From: a virus
Direction: 5' to 3' (one strand)
Length of the DNA stretch: 32,985 nt
IMG/VR virus record: IMGVR_UViG_3300008267_000193
Location: 1 to 32,985 of that record
This document shows positions 1 to 8,805 of the stretch, piece by piece. Under the pieces are notes generated by a model. That model was not told the DNA's origin, searched no databases, and was given only the letters and a program-made list of their open reading frames with translations. The translations under genes were made by a program, and so were the position numbers. Numbering within the stretch: the first letter of the stretch is position 1; each line of letters begins with the position of its first letter.

Positions 1-1686
1 AAAAATAATATATTCTATAAAGAAATAATATTAAGAAATTCTTATATAGCAAAAAATAGCATAAAAATTTATAAAAAAAATATTTCTAAGGAAAACGAAG
101 AGTATTACGTGATTGATTCGCCATCGAAAATATTAAAATTAGATGACGGTATAGAAAATAATAAATTTTTAATAACATGTAACGATGTGTTGTCAGACAA
201 GTATAATAAAGATAAATACATCGTTAAAACTAGTTTTTTGATAAGAGATTTCTCAGAAGAGCTAATAAGAAACAATATTCTATATGGTATAGATGATAGC
301 AAAAAATATATTTTAAAATACATAGATTTATTTGATAAATGTTCTAAAAATAGCTTAATAAAAGATGCTAATATTTATATTTTCGAGCAGGAATACGAAA
401 AAGAACAAACAAATATAAAAGAAAATATTAAAAATTTATCTTATATATTTGCTTTTTATACTGGTGGTGACTTAGAAAAGTACTACTCTTTATTCCTTTC
501 TATTTTTCATCCATTATTTACTAACGTTAGATTGTTAAATCTGCTATTAAACAAACTAGAGATTATTGAGAGAAATTTTAATTCTTTTTTGAATGACTTA
601 GATTTGTTTAAAATTTCTAATAATTCTTTTAAAAACATAAATAACATAAATCTTGAAAATGCCATAGAAGAAAACATTTCTAACAATGTTAATAAACCAT
701 ATTTATTATTGGAACACGAATTCTATACTACCGGCCTTTATGGAGAAAAAGATTTTCAAACATTAGATTATAGTTTTGATGCTGATTATGGGCTAGAAGT
801 TCTAGATACGAGAAAATATGAATCTAGAAAACAACAAATTTACGATGGTCTAAAAATTATAACAATACCAGAATTTAATGCTAGAAAATTAACAGAAGTA
901 ATTAAATACTATGGTATTGCTGACCAAAAAATATCTAACGAATTACAACACTTTAGTTGCCTAGGTATAGATTTAGGAAAAATACACTACCAGATAATCG
1001 ATCAATCTACCCTAACAAATAATGATTTTAATGATATAGTTCTATATTTAAATGATTATAATGATCGTCAATTTAATTTTTCTAAGCCTGAGAGTTACTA
1101 TTATCAATTATTGCAAAAGAATATAAATATAAAATCAATATCCTCAAGGAATAATGATTCTAGAAACCCAGCTCAAAGAACAACTGTTTTTGATCCAAAT
1201 ATAGATAGTAAAATAAAATCAATACAGTATATGTCCGATACCGGCATTAATGTTTTATACTATTTATTAGATAAAAATTCTTTACTAGAATTACCAAATA
1301 ATAGCATGCAGTATGAAGCATCTCTGGAAAGCGGGAAATATGGTACGTCCATATCACCCATAACGTCAGAATTAAAAGATAATTTTGAAGTAAAACCTAA
1401 GTTTATATCCTTATATAATAACTTTTACAATAATCAAATGATAGAATCAGGCAGTAACTATTCTATTTATCAATTACAACCAGCGTGTGTAAATTCAATA
1501 TTTGATAAAAAATTAATAACATATGATAAGTATTATGTAGTAGAAAACAAAAAATACATTCCCTACGAACAACAAACAATTAATGTTTATGAATTTGAAA
1601 AAGAAATTAATTTTAATACTTTACCAAAATTTTTAAATAGAAACATAGTTAATAGTAAATTTATAGTTAACTTAGAAGACTTATAA
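1..1686 (+). CDS. Large virion structural protein, 5' partial
   Basis: The reading frame is open from the first base of the window (frame 1). The 36 codons before the GTG at 109 read as plausible protein, so the gene very probably starts outside the window; 561 residues are visible. The product is rich in Asn, Lys, Ile and Tyr, with no signal peptide or membrane segment. A stretch around residues 170-225 (YIFAFYTGGDLEKYYSLFL onward) is helical and ends in a leucine-rich segment. No enzymatic motif is visible. The next gene starts 2 bases after its stop, which suggests translational coupling. The position ahead of other structural genes and the resemblance to long, poorly characterised virion proteins of marine phages make a structural role likely. 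The exact role is unknown. Confidence 0.6.
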   Translation, partial: KNNIFYKEIILRNSYIAKNSIKIYKKNISKENEEYYVIDSPSKILKLDDGIENNKFLITCNDVLSDKYNKDKYIVKTSFLIRDFSEELIRNNILYGIDDSKKYILKYIDLFDKCSKNSLIKDANIYIFEQEYEKEQTNIKENIKNLSYIFAFYTGGDLEKYYSLFLSIFHPLFTNVRLLNLLLNKLEIIERNFNSFLNDLDLFKISNNSFKNINNINLENAIEENISNNVNKPYLLLEHEFYTTGLYGEKDFQTLDYSFDADYGLEVLDTRKYESRKQQIYDGLKIITIPEFNARKLTEVIKYYGIADQKISNELQHFSCLGIDLGKIHYQIIDQSTLTNNDFNDIVLYLNDYNDRQFNFSKPESYYYQLLQKNINIKSISSRNNDSRNPAQRTTVFDPNIDSKIKSIQYMSDTGINVLYYLLDKNSLLELPNNSMQYEASLESGKYGTSISPITSELKDNFEVKPKFISLYNNFYNNQMIESGSNYSIYQLQPACVNSIFDKKLITYDKYYVVENKKYIPYEQQTINVYEFEKEINFNTLPKFLNRNIVNSKFIVNLEDL

Positions 1687-1687
1687 A

Positions 1688-3874
1688 ATGTTAAACAATA
1701 ATGCTGTATATATAAATATTGGTAATTACCTAGGTAACGTAGATGAAAGTACATACGATACTGGTTCTTATTTGACGTTTAACGTAGATCAGGTTAGATA
1801 TTACTCAAAAAATTACTGGATTTCCAGCGATAACGAACTAGTAGTTGCAAACCAAAAAAATAATAATTATATGTTCTCTCTGGAACATATCGATAGTGGT
1901 TCAGTAGTATTAATAGCAAATAAAGAAAAATTTTCTAATTTAAAAATTAACAATAATGGTATTTTAGAGAATATTTTTGATCCTATTTCTTGGGAATCTT
2001 TTGCAAGAAAAGTTGGCCACGACAACAATGTTTACGAAGATTATTATCTAGAAATAGAGAAATTACTTGATTCTAAAAAAGAAGAGTTAGAAAAAAATAT
2101 AAAATATTTTAATAATAAATTTGTATATAACTTCTTTTCTGACAGATATGAATCTATATCTAATGATATATCGATTGATGATACAGAGCTCCCATCGTTT
2201 GTTAATTTTTTAAATTTTAAAAATAACAAAGATAATACGTATAAAAATATAAATCTTTCATTGGGAGGACTAATAGAAGATAATTATGTTGAATCTGTAT
2301 TGTTATCAACAGATCAAGAAAATATAAAAAAGTATTTTGAAAAATATTCTGATGTTATTATGCGTGACTATGGTTCTTTATTAATTTCATCGTTTAATAA
2401 AGATAATTATAGGGTTAATATAAACAACATTTTACAAGAACAAATTAAATACATTACAGATGTACCATTCCCATTTTATGCAGATATTAAAATAAATAAT
2501 CCATCTTCCAAACAGAAATTATTTTTAAACGGAATCCTAAATTATAAAAAAATTTCTGATGACATCCTGTTTCATTTCCAGAAAAGAACAGAATTTGAAT
2601 CCACAGAACCGTTTATTGTAAAAGACGAATCTTTAACCAATCAAACAATAATAAATTATGATGTAAAAGAGTGGATAGAAAGAGAATTAACCGGACTATT
2701 AAATCCAGGATCAGCAGGAGATGAAAGGATTATAGAAGAAACAGATCGTAACTTTAAAGATGTAGAATATGCTTCTTTAATAAATTATATTAAAAATACT
2801 ATAAAACCTACTGTTAGAAAATACTCCGAACTACAGACAAAATCATGCTACAGTGAGGTTGTATTATATAAGATAGAAAAAAGATTATTTAAAGGCGATA
2901 ATCAGCCATTACAAGAATTTTGGTTCCAACCAAATAATATAGATTATTTAAGACTAATAGATACACAAATATCTTACGAAAAAGAATATCACTATGACAT
3001 ATTTGCTTATACCTTTGTTGTGGGCAATCAATACTCTTACCAGTTATATGATTATACAAGCAGTGAATTAGAGAGATTACAAGATATAAACAATGGAATA
3101 TATAAATTACAAGTAAAAAATAGCCCCACGTATAAAATTTTAAAAATTCCATTGGCTTATTTGCAAGGTGCTGTTCACGAATATCCTTTAACAAAACCAC
3201 AAATAAAAATAGATAACGAAGAGAATAATATAGTCTTTAATATTCTACAATCTAAATCAGAATCACTAGAGAATTTTAAAATTGTAGAAAATAACGATTT
3301 TACAATATTTGATAAAATTAGAAATTCTCAACAAAATTCAGAGCAAGACAAGATAAAATCAATAAATACTAGTGACACAAGAAAGACCGTGGAGATATAC
3401 AAAACCATGGTTAAGCCAATAAGTTCAATATCTTTTCAGGGTAAAAAGTATAAAACTATTGTATTGGATAATCAGACGTTTATAAAAGACGAAATATTAA
3501 CAAATATAAAGTATTATTATATGTTTAGATTTTTAAATAATCACAATACCCCCTCTAATATTTCTAATATTTATGAAATAGAGCTAAAAGAGGAAGATGG
3601 TTATATCTATTTACAGACCCAAGAAGTCGACCTAGAGCAAAAATTAGAAAAAAATATTTATAAAAATTTCAAAAGATACCTTCTAATAAGACCCAGTATT
3701 GTACAAACTCAAGTAAATTCAAGAGTGATAGTTAATTCTATTGAAGATGTAAATCTTGGACCCAATAAAGAATCCATGTGGGGTAAGGACTTTATAGTAC
3801 GTATAACTTCTAAAAATTCTAATAGAGTTTTAGAATTTAATCTTAAATCAATAATAAATCGGAAAAAAGAATAA
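1688..3874 (+). CDS. Large virion structural protein (728 aa)
   Basis: The start ATG lies one base after the previous stop, with only a weak purine-rich SD (agaaga). No catalytic motif or membrane segment is seen. Around residues 385-450 there is a beta-rich segment (VVLYKIEK, then LIDTQISYEKEYHYDIFAY and FVVGNQYSY) that looks like a fibronectin-type strand pattern. The C-terminus (MWGKDFIVRITSKNSNRVLE, about residues 697-716) is a conserved-looking ending. From memory, similar segments occur in structural proteins of marine T4-like phages, but I could not search for them. Very AT-rich with Asn/Lys-heavy composition, matching the preceding gene. Likely a baseplate, neck or tail component; the specific role is unknown. 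Confidence 0.6.
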   Translation: MLNNNAVYINIGNYLGNVDESTYDTGSYLTFNVDQVRYYSKNYWISSDNELVVANQKNNNYMFSLEHIDSGSVVLIANKEKFSNLKINNNGILENIFDPISWESFARKVGHDNNVYEDYYLEIEKLLDSKKEELEKNIKYFNNKFVYNFFSDRYESISNDISIDDTELPSFVNFLNFKNNKDNTYKNINLSLGGLIEDNYVESVLLSTDQENIKKYFEKYSDVIMRDYGSLLISSFNKDNYRVNINNILQEQIKYITDVPFPFYADIKINNPSSKQKLFLNGILNYKKISDDILFHFQKRTEFESTEPFIVKDESLTNQTIINYDVKEWIERELTGLLNPGSAGDERIIEETDRNFKDVEYASLINYIKNTIKPTVRKYSELQTKSCYSEVVLYKIEKRLFKGDNQPLQEFWFQPNNIDYLRLIDTQISYEKEYHYDIFAYTFVVGNQYSYQLYDYTSSELERLQDINNGIYKLQVKNSPTYKILKIPLAYLQGAVHEYPLTKPQIKIDNEENNIVFNILQSKSESLENFKIVENNDFTIFDKIRNSQQNSEQDKIKSINTSDTRKTVEIYKTMVKPISSISFQGKKYKTIVLDNQTFIKDEILTNIKYYYMFRFLNNHNTPSNISNIYEIELKEEDGYIYLQTQEVDLEQKLEKNIYKNFKRYLLIRPSIVQTQVNSRVIVNSIEDVNLGPNKESMWGKDFIVRITSKNSNRVLEFNLKSIINRKKE

Positions 3875-3879
3875 AAACA

Positions 3880-3893
3880 TCTAATTATAAAAG
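3880..3893 (+). promoter_or_regulatory. Promoter-like motif TCTAATTATAAAAG
   Basis: An AT-rich element matching the ACTAATTATA core seen before other virion genes (13100, 15423, 21776). It sits 16 bases before the start at 3909. Possible phage late promoter element; inferred only from recurrence in intergenic gaps. Confidence 0.3.
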
Positions 3894-3908
3894 AACAGAG
3901 GGATATAA

Positions 3909-4880
3909 ATGGCTTCTTTTTTACAAAATAACGGCGATATCATACTAGATGCGGTGCTAACTGATTACGGCAGAAGACTGCTAGCCAGAGGCGATGGATC
4001 ATTTAAAATAGCTAAATTTGCGTTTGGTGATGACGAGATCGATTATGGTCTTTTTAAATCAAAAGAAGTATCTGTAAATCAAGATGTTGATATTATGAAT
4101 ACACCAATTCTAGAAGCTTTTACAAATAACGCTGCTTCTATGAAGAGCCAATTAATTACATTGGGCATAGATAATGTACTATTCTTACCTGTGCTAAAAT
4201 TAAAAAATAATAATGATAATACAATAGGTGATTTCGGAACACCATCCACGGTATACAGCGGATATGTAGTACCGATAGATAGTAACATAAATAATACCTC
4301 TACGTATTCTTCTTACGCTCTAACCGGAACAGTCCAATATAGCTACATCGATGGCGTATTAAATGTTTCCAACAAACACATTGTAATAGACCAAGGATTA
4401 GATTCTGATAAACTAAATTCTTTACAGAGCCTAAAAGATACATCACCAATGCTATATGAAACAGAGTATAATATATATGTTGATAATAGGTTCTGCTCTG
4501 TAGGCAAAACAATAGATGGTACGCTATCTTCGCTAAGACCACTCAGCGTTGATGACGATAATATAGCTGTTTATAAGTTAACCGAACAATCATTGATGAA
4601 CAACACAACATTCGTCACACAGATTAAACCAGATACGGATATAACAAAGAGTAACAGTGTTATAGCTGGCACGAAGGGATCTAGATTAATGTTTACTCTT
4701 GTTCCTAATGGTAATTTGTTATATACAAATACAATGTTCGATAAATATGGCAAAATATTAAACTTAAATAGCAACCAGCCTTCTAAACAATTTAGAACAC
4801 TAAAAATGCCCGTAAGAGTAGTAGGTGTGACAACTGGATATTCACTTGACATGAACGTAATGTTCGCTAAAGTTATCTAA
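3909..4880 (+). CDS. Virion structural protein (MASFLQNNGDIILDAVLTD family)
   Basis: 323 residues. A good SD (GAGGG) precedes the ATG. The N-terminus (MASFLQNNGDIILDAVLTD, then GRRLLARGDGSFKIAKFAFG and DDEIDYGL) is a characteristic opening I associate with a virion protein shared by cyanophages and other marine T4-like phages; this is recall, not a search. The C-terminal half is beta-rich and ends FRTLKMPVRVVGVTTGYSL, compatible with an assembled structural protein. No signal peptide or membrane segment. It is followed 16 bases later by another structural gene that also begins MAS. A tail, neck or baseplate role is inferred; which one cannot be told. Confidence 0.65.
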   Translation: MASFLQNNGDIILDAVLTDYGRRLLARGDGSFKIAKFAFGDDEIDYGLFKSKEVSVNQDVDIMNTPILEAFTNNAASMKSQLITLGIDNVLFLPVLKLKNNNDNTIGDFGTPSTVYSGYVVPIDSNINNTSTYSSYALTGTVQYSYIDGVLNVSNKHIVIDQGLDSDKLNSLQSLKDTSPMLYETEYNIYVDNRFCSVGKTIDGTLSSLRPLSVDDDNIAVYKLTEQSLMNNTTFVTQIKPDTDITKSNSVIAGTKGSRLMFTLVPNGNLLYTNTMFDKYGKILNLNSNQPSKQFRTLKMPVRVVGVTTGYSLDMNVMFAKVI

Positions 4881-4896
4881 TAAAGTAGGATAAAAA

Positions 4897-5979
4897 ATGG
4901 CTTCTTCATATAAATATTTTTCTGACCACGACAGAGTAGTAGCAACAAATAACTTAACAGAAGTTGTTTCAAACGAACGCGGATCCGTATGGGCAAGCTC
5001 TAGTTACGCTCCTAAATATTTTACTCAATATGGTTCAGGAACAGTAGATTTCGCTACCAGCAAAAGAGTATTTGATGTAACATTTGGTAGAAGTTCACAA
5101 ACTACAAATGCAGAGTACTCAAATACAAACTATGACCCAGAAAAAAATATTTATAATCAATTCGCTAAAATACTACTTGGGCATGACTCAAGTAATAATA
5201 TCAATAAGTTCAGCCTAGAAGAAACAGAAGCATCGGTTTTACATAATGCATATTTTATAAACTTTTCTAGATCACAATTCAAAGATGAAATAAAAGAAGG
5301 GTCTGTTTCTATAAAAATCAATGTCAGCGGAGCTGTGAATATTAATTTAGTGGATAGCGGATCTTCTGGTACCGACATACGAGAATGTGTGGCTGGTCAT
5401 TATGGAAAATTATTTGCTACTGCTTCTTCTACAAGCGATACTTCTTCTCTAGTATTCGCTGGCGGAGAAAAGATCGAAGGTTTAGTTTTTTATGAGGCTG
5501 GTATCGCCGTAGTATCACCATATATTTTCTCACAATATTCAACAGATGCAAATCCATCAGGAAGCAATGATTATTTACACTCTAACTCTTTAGGGGTGCT
5601 AAATAGCGCAGCGCCAGTAGTCAGTGGGACTTTTGATATACGTAAACAAATAGTTTCAGGCTCGATAGACGAAGATAATTATGCCCTAACCACACATCTT
5701 TTAACGGCTAGTTACCATGCCAATACAGAGCTAAATTCAACAATTTATTTCTGCCGTGCATATAATCATGAGTTTAACTACTCTTCCAACCCCACGTATT
5801 TAAATAATAGTGAAATAGTAATAAAAGATGGTGATCCAGAAACCCCTCCAAGGGCCTATATAACAACAGTTGGTTTATATAGTGATGATAATCAACTATT
5901 AGCGGTTGCTAAATTATCAGAACCTATATTAAAGACTCCTGAGAATGAGTTAATAGCCCGTGTCCGTTTAGACTTTTAG
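4897..5979 (+). CDS. Virion structural protein, paralogue of the 6306 gene product
   Basis: 360 residues; SD AGGAT before the ATG. The C-terminus (NHEFNYSSNPTYL, then YITTVGLYSDDNQLLAVAKL, ending ARVRLDF) aligns in order with that of the 6306-7211 product (NELNHSNDPTYI, FITKIGLYDEDKKLIAVGSL, ending FKLKIDF), so the two are paralogues. The middle contains a beta-rich region (SVSIKINVSG; GLVFYEAGIAVVSPYIF) that also has a counterpart there (SIELNYYLSGG; GIVLYKEGFILIN). Serine/threonine-rich, with no membrane segments. The general pattern matches virion proteins of T4-like marine phages. Specific location in the particle unknown. Confidence 0.6.
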   Translation: MASSYKYFSDHDRVVATNNLTEVVSNERGSVWASSSYAPKYFTQYGSGTVDFATSKRVFDVTFGRSSQTTNAEYSNTNYDPEKNIYNQFAKILLGHDSSNNINKFSLEETEASVLHNAYFINFSRSQFKDEIKEGSVSIKINVSGAVNINLVDSGSSGTDIRECVAGHYGKLFATASSTSDTSSLVFAGGEKIEGLVFYEAGIAVVSPYIFSQYSTDANPSGSNDYLHSNSLGVLNSAAPVVSGTFDIRKQIVSGSIDEDNYALTTHLLTASYHANTELNSTIYFCRAYNHEFNYSSNPTYLNNSEIVIKDGDPETPPRAYITTVGLYSDDNQLLAVAKLSEPILKTPENELIARVRLDF

Positions 5980-5995
5980 TTTTGAAGGACTATAG

Positions 5996-6211
5996 ATGAC
6001 CAACAATAATGTTCATCAAAGTAGAAATACTTTAAATAACTCTGCTAAATCTACTAGCAGAGTTAAATTGAACATGTACGGCGGTGTTTTAAAGGGTAAT
6101 ATCATAACGGAGCCAATATTTCCACCGCCGCCACCACCACCGATAGTTTGCGAAATAGATGCATTAGATTTTAGTTGTGCAGATAATTCAGAGTATATTG
6201 GGGTGATATAG
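5996..6211 (+). CDS. Small protein with polyproline run, unknown function
   Basis: 71 residues; SD GAAGGA seven bases before the ATG supports the start. The N-terminal half is polar (Asn/Ser/Thr). Residues about 43-49 are an uninterrupted seven-proline run followed by IVCEIDALDFSCADNSEYIG, which carries two cysteines. No signal peptide. It lies between two paralogous structural genes and directly before a strong terminator, so it is probably the last gene of a structural transcript. A short linker or decoration protein of the virion is possible but unproven. Confidence 0.55.
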   Translation: MTNNNVHQSRNTLNNSAKSTSRVKLNMYGGVLKGNIITEPIFPPPPPPPIVCEIDALDFSCADNSEYIGVI

Positions 6212-6226
6212 AATATAATAAATAAT

Positions 6227-6267
6227 AGCAGGCGATAACTTTCTTAGCAAGGTTATCGCCTGTTTCT
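6227..6267 (+). terminator. Factor-independent terminator
   Basis: Perfect 11-base inverted repeat CAGGCGATAAC (6229-6239) and GTTATCGCCTG (6252-6262) with a 12-base loop, extended by one G-U and one A-U pair, followed by a T-rich tract. It closes the structural transcript after the 5996 gene. Confidence 0.85.
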
Positions 6268-6305
6268 TTAATAAAATACTATATATAAAAGAAGTTACAA
6301 ATAAA

Positions 6306-7211
6306 ATGTCAAAATATAGGTTTATAAAAGATTCAAAACTAGAAAGACCAAGAAATATAAGCCACGAAGTCTTTATGTCGGCTTCATATGGTGATATATT
6401 TGAATATCAACCTGTAGATAATCCATTAAAAATATATCACTTTAGTGGATCTGTTACCGGCTCTGACGATTACAAAGTTTTAAGGTCGTTGAAAAATACA
6501 ATAAATTATTATAAAGCGCAAGATGATCTATTCCAACATGATAATTTTAACAATAAACCATCATCTCTATACGCATTCAGTACAGCGCATCTTGGATCTG
6601 GTTTTGAAAAAGGATCAATTGAATTAAATTATTATCTTTCTGGCGGTTTAATATCAAAAATAAGGGATTCCAGGGAAGATGGTGTACTATACTCAGATAA
6701 TGACGAGAAAGTTGGTATAGTTTTATATAAAGAAGGATTTATATTAATCAACAACACTTCTTCTTTGTCTAATGTTATATGTGACTTTTCTTCTAGTTAT
6801 CAAACCTTTCAAGATAATCCGAAATGGATTCATGCGTTTTTAAGTGCAAGTGATTCTTTATATTTTGATATAAATTATGGCATAAAGAACGATGTTTCTA
6901 CAAATTTAAATTTTGTATACGCCGAGAAGAATGAATTAAATCATTCTAACGATCCAACATATATAGAATCAGGTAGTTATAGGCCAATATCTGGTTCGTT
7001 TTTCTTTAAAGAGAATGAAGATATACGTATCAAAAATACTGTTAAATCACCATTTGTTAGCGGAAGTGCTAATTTTGAAAAGCAAACATTTATAACAAAA
7101 ATAGGCTTATATGATGAAGATAAAAAACTGATTGCTGTTGGCAGTCTAGCAAATCCTGTTAGAAAAACAGAGAATAGAGAGTTTGTATTTAAACTAAAAA
7201 TTGATTTTTAA
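6306..7211 (+). CDS. Virion structural protein, paralogue of the 4897 gene product
   Basis: 301 residues. It shares the domain order and C-terminal signature of the 4897 product (NDPTYI, then FITKIGLYDEDKKLIAVGSL, ending in a V/L-x-I/L-DF motif). The N-terminus differs (MSKYRFIKDSKLERPRNIS). No strong SD is visible immediately before the ATG (aaataaaatg, with gaagttac farther up). A terminator separates the two paralogues, and a TATATAAAAG element lies about 20 bases before this start, so it may have its own promoter. Structural role inferred from paralogy and neighbours. Confidence 0.6.
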   Translation: MSKYRFIKDSKLERPRNISHEVFMSASYGDIFEYQPVDNPLKIYHFSGSVTGSDDYKVLRSLKNTINYYKAQDDLFQHDNFNNKPSSLYAFSTAHLGSGFEKGSIELNYYLSGGLISKIRDSREDGVLYSDNDEKVGIVLYKEGFILINNTSSLSNVICDFSSSYQTFQDNPKWIHAFLSASDSLYFDINYGIKNDVSTNLNFVYAEKNELNHSNDPTYIESGSYRPISGSFFFKENEDIRIKNTVKSPFVSGSANFEKQTFITKIGLYDEDKKLIAVGSLANPVRKTENREFVFKLKIDF

Positions 7212-7223
7212 TCTAATTAAAAC

Positions 7224-8315
7224 ATGGAAAATAAAACACCAAACATAGAATTAACCTACGCATCATCAATCGAAAATGTTGATTTTGCTTTTTATGATTG
7301 GTTAGATAAAGAACTTAATCTTTCATGCAACTCTAAAGACGGATTTAAAAAAGTACCGGTTATATGGGTAACCCCTGAGCGCGCCTTTCAAGTAAAACAA
7401 AATAAAGAGTTTAGAGATATAAATGGAACATTAAATGTTCCAATGATGACAGTAGAACGAACATCTATAACAAAAGATGTTAAAAACAATGCAACATATT
7501 ACACAAATTTACCTCCCAAAAATAATAGACAAATTATAGCAAAGCGTATAAATCAGAAAAAAACTTCTGAGTTTGCTAACGCTGATAGCAATCGTAAATA
7601 TGGACCAATAGGGTTCGTGTCTCCAAGAAGAAATGAAAAAGTAGTCTATCAATTTGATAGTATGTTATTGCCTGTTTATGCTAATTTTACTTATAACATA
7701 ACTGTTTTTACGCAATTCCAGCAGCAAATGAATGAAATACTACAACCTTTTCTTGCCAGAACTGGTAGTACTAGATATTTCATTATTGAGCGTGATGGTT
7801 ATAAATATGAATGTTTTATAGAGCCTAACTTTGAAACAAAAAATAATATAGCGTCAATGGAAGAGGAAGAACGACGCTATATAACAAACATAACTATTAA
7901 AGTACTTGCTAATCTTATATCAGATGGTGCAAATCAAGCTGATTCCGTAATTAAAACATATGAAAACGCAGTTGAACTAAAACTACCAAGAGAAAATCTA
8001 ATAATTGCTAAAACGGAAATAGTTCAACCTAAGGAAATAGTCGCGCCAGCGAGTAACGTAGGTACACAAATATATTCAAACGTGCTTATGAAAAAAGTAT
8101 TTCTTATAGGCGATGGTATTAATTCACTATATACCGTTGTTCACAACTTTAACACTAGAGATATTATCACGATTGTAAGGTCTAATGGTGGCCTTACCGG
8201 TGATGACTTTGGTAGAGTCGAAGTCGCTATAGATTATAGTGACCCAAATCATATAGATCTCGATATGGGTGATATTATTGGAGTTGATGAATATTCTGTA
8301 ACGATTATGGGTTAA
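7224..8315 (+). CDS. Virion structural protein with C-terminal beta domain
   Basis: 363 residues. The body contains KVPVIWVTPERAFQ, then PMMTVERTSITKD, NLPPKNNRQIIAKRI and an F/Y-rich segment (TYNITVFTQFQQQMNEILQ). I recall such an order in structural proteins of marine T4-like phages. The last ~80 residues (VFLIGDGINSLYTVVHNFNT, then RDIITIVRSN and the IMG ending) form the small GDG-x-TVxHNxxTRD domain found at the ends of many phage tail and fibre proteins. The 12-base gap before the ATG has no recognisable SD, which is unusual here; translation may depend on coupling with the upstream gene. No membrane segments. Confidence 0.6.
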   Translation: MENKTPNIELTYASSIENVDFAFYDWLDKELNLSCNSKDGFKKVPVIWVTPERAFQVKQNKEFRDINGTLNVPMMTVERTSITKDVKNNATYYTNLPPKNNRQIIAKRINQKKTSEFANADSNRKYGPIGFVSPRRNEKVVYQFDSMLLPVYANFTYNITVFTQFQQQMNEILQPFLARTGSTRYFIIERDGYKYECFIEPNFETKNNIASMEEEERRYITNITIKVLANLISDGANQADSVIKTYENAVELKLPRENLIIAKTEIVQPKEIVAPASNVGTQIYSNVLMKKVFLIGDGINSLYTVVHNFNTRDIITIVRSNGGLTGDDFGRVEVAIDYSDPNHIDLDMGDIIGVDEYSVTIMG

Positions 8316-8348
8316 AGAACTAGTTATATGTAAATTTGAGGATTTATA

Positions 8349-8804
8349 ATGTCACAAAGTTTAATAGTGAAAGATGGTAATGGCGATATAAAGAGTTTAC
8401 AAGTAGATTCAGGTAGCTATGGATATATTTCTAATCATGCTATTGTCTCGACCGCTACCGGATCGGCAATAAAAAAATACTATACTGATGGACCAGACGG
8501 CTGGGAATGGGTTGTTTCAAAAGGTGTTACAACAATTCTTGGTTTTGATAAAGACAGAAAATCATTAATTATAAACAATAATACAGAAATTGGCAAATGT
8601 TATATTCTTGTTGGATCAAATAACTTTGGAACAATAACGGATGTGACAGCAGCGCCACCAACCTATAGCTTTTTATTAGATCCAAAAGGAACTTACTTTT
8701 CCGATACTACAACAGCTGTTTTACAGCACGCTATATATATTCCAAGTTCTTCAAATATTCCAAATTCATCGTCTATGACCGTTTGTGTAACCGAGGTAAA
8801 ATAA
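8349..8804 (+). CDS. Putative small virion or fibre protein
   Basis: 151 residues; SD GAGGA precedes the ATG. Beta-rich and Ser/Thr-rich, starting MSQSLIVKDGNGDIKSLQVD, a two-strand opening similar in style to those of nearby fibre proteins. No coiled coil, membrane segment or catalytic motif. The next fibre gene begins one base after its stop, and the SD of that gene (GAGG) lies inside this gene's end, so they are translationally coupled. This could be a small fibre, a capsid decoration or a fibre-assembly partner; I do not recognise it. Confidence 0.5.
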   Translation: MSQSLIVKDGNGDIKSLQVDSGSYGYISNHAIVSTATGSAIKKYYTDGPDGWEWVVSKGVTTILGFDKDRKSLIINNNTEIGKCYILVGSNNFGTITDVTAAPPTYSFLLDPKGTYFSDTTTAVLQHAIYIPSSSNIPNSSSMTVCVTEVK

Positions 8805-8805
8805 T

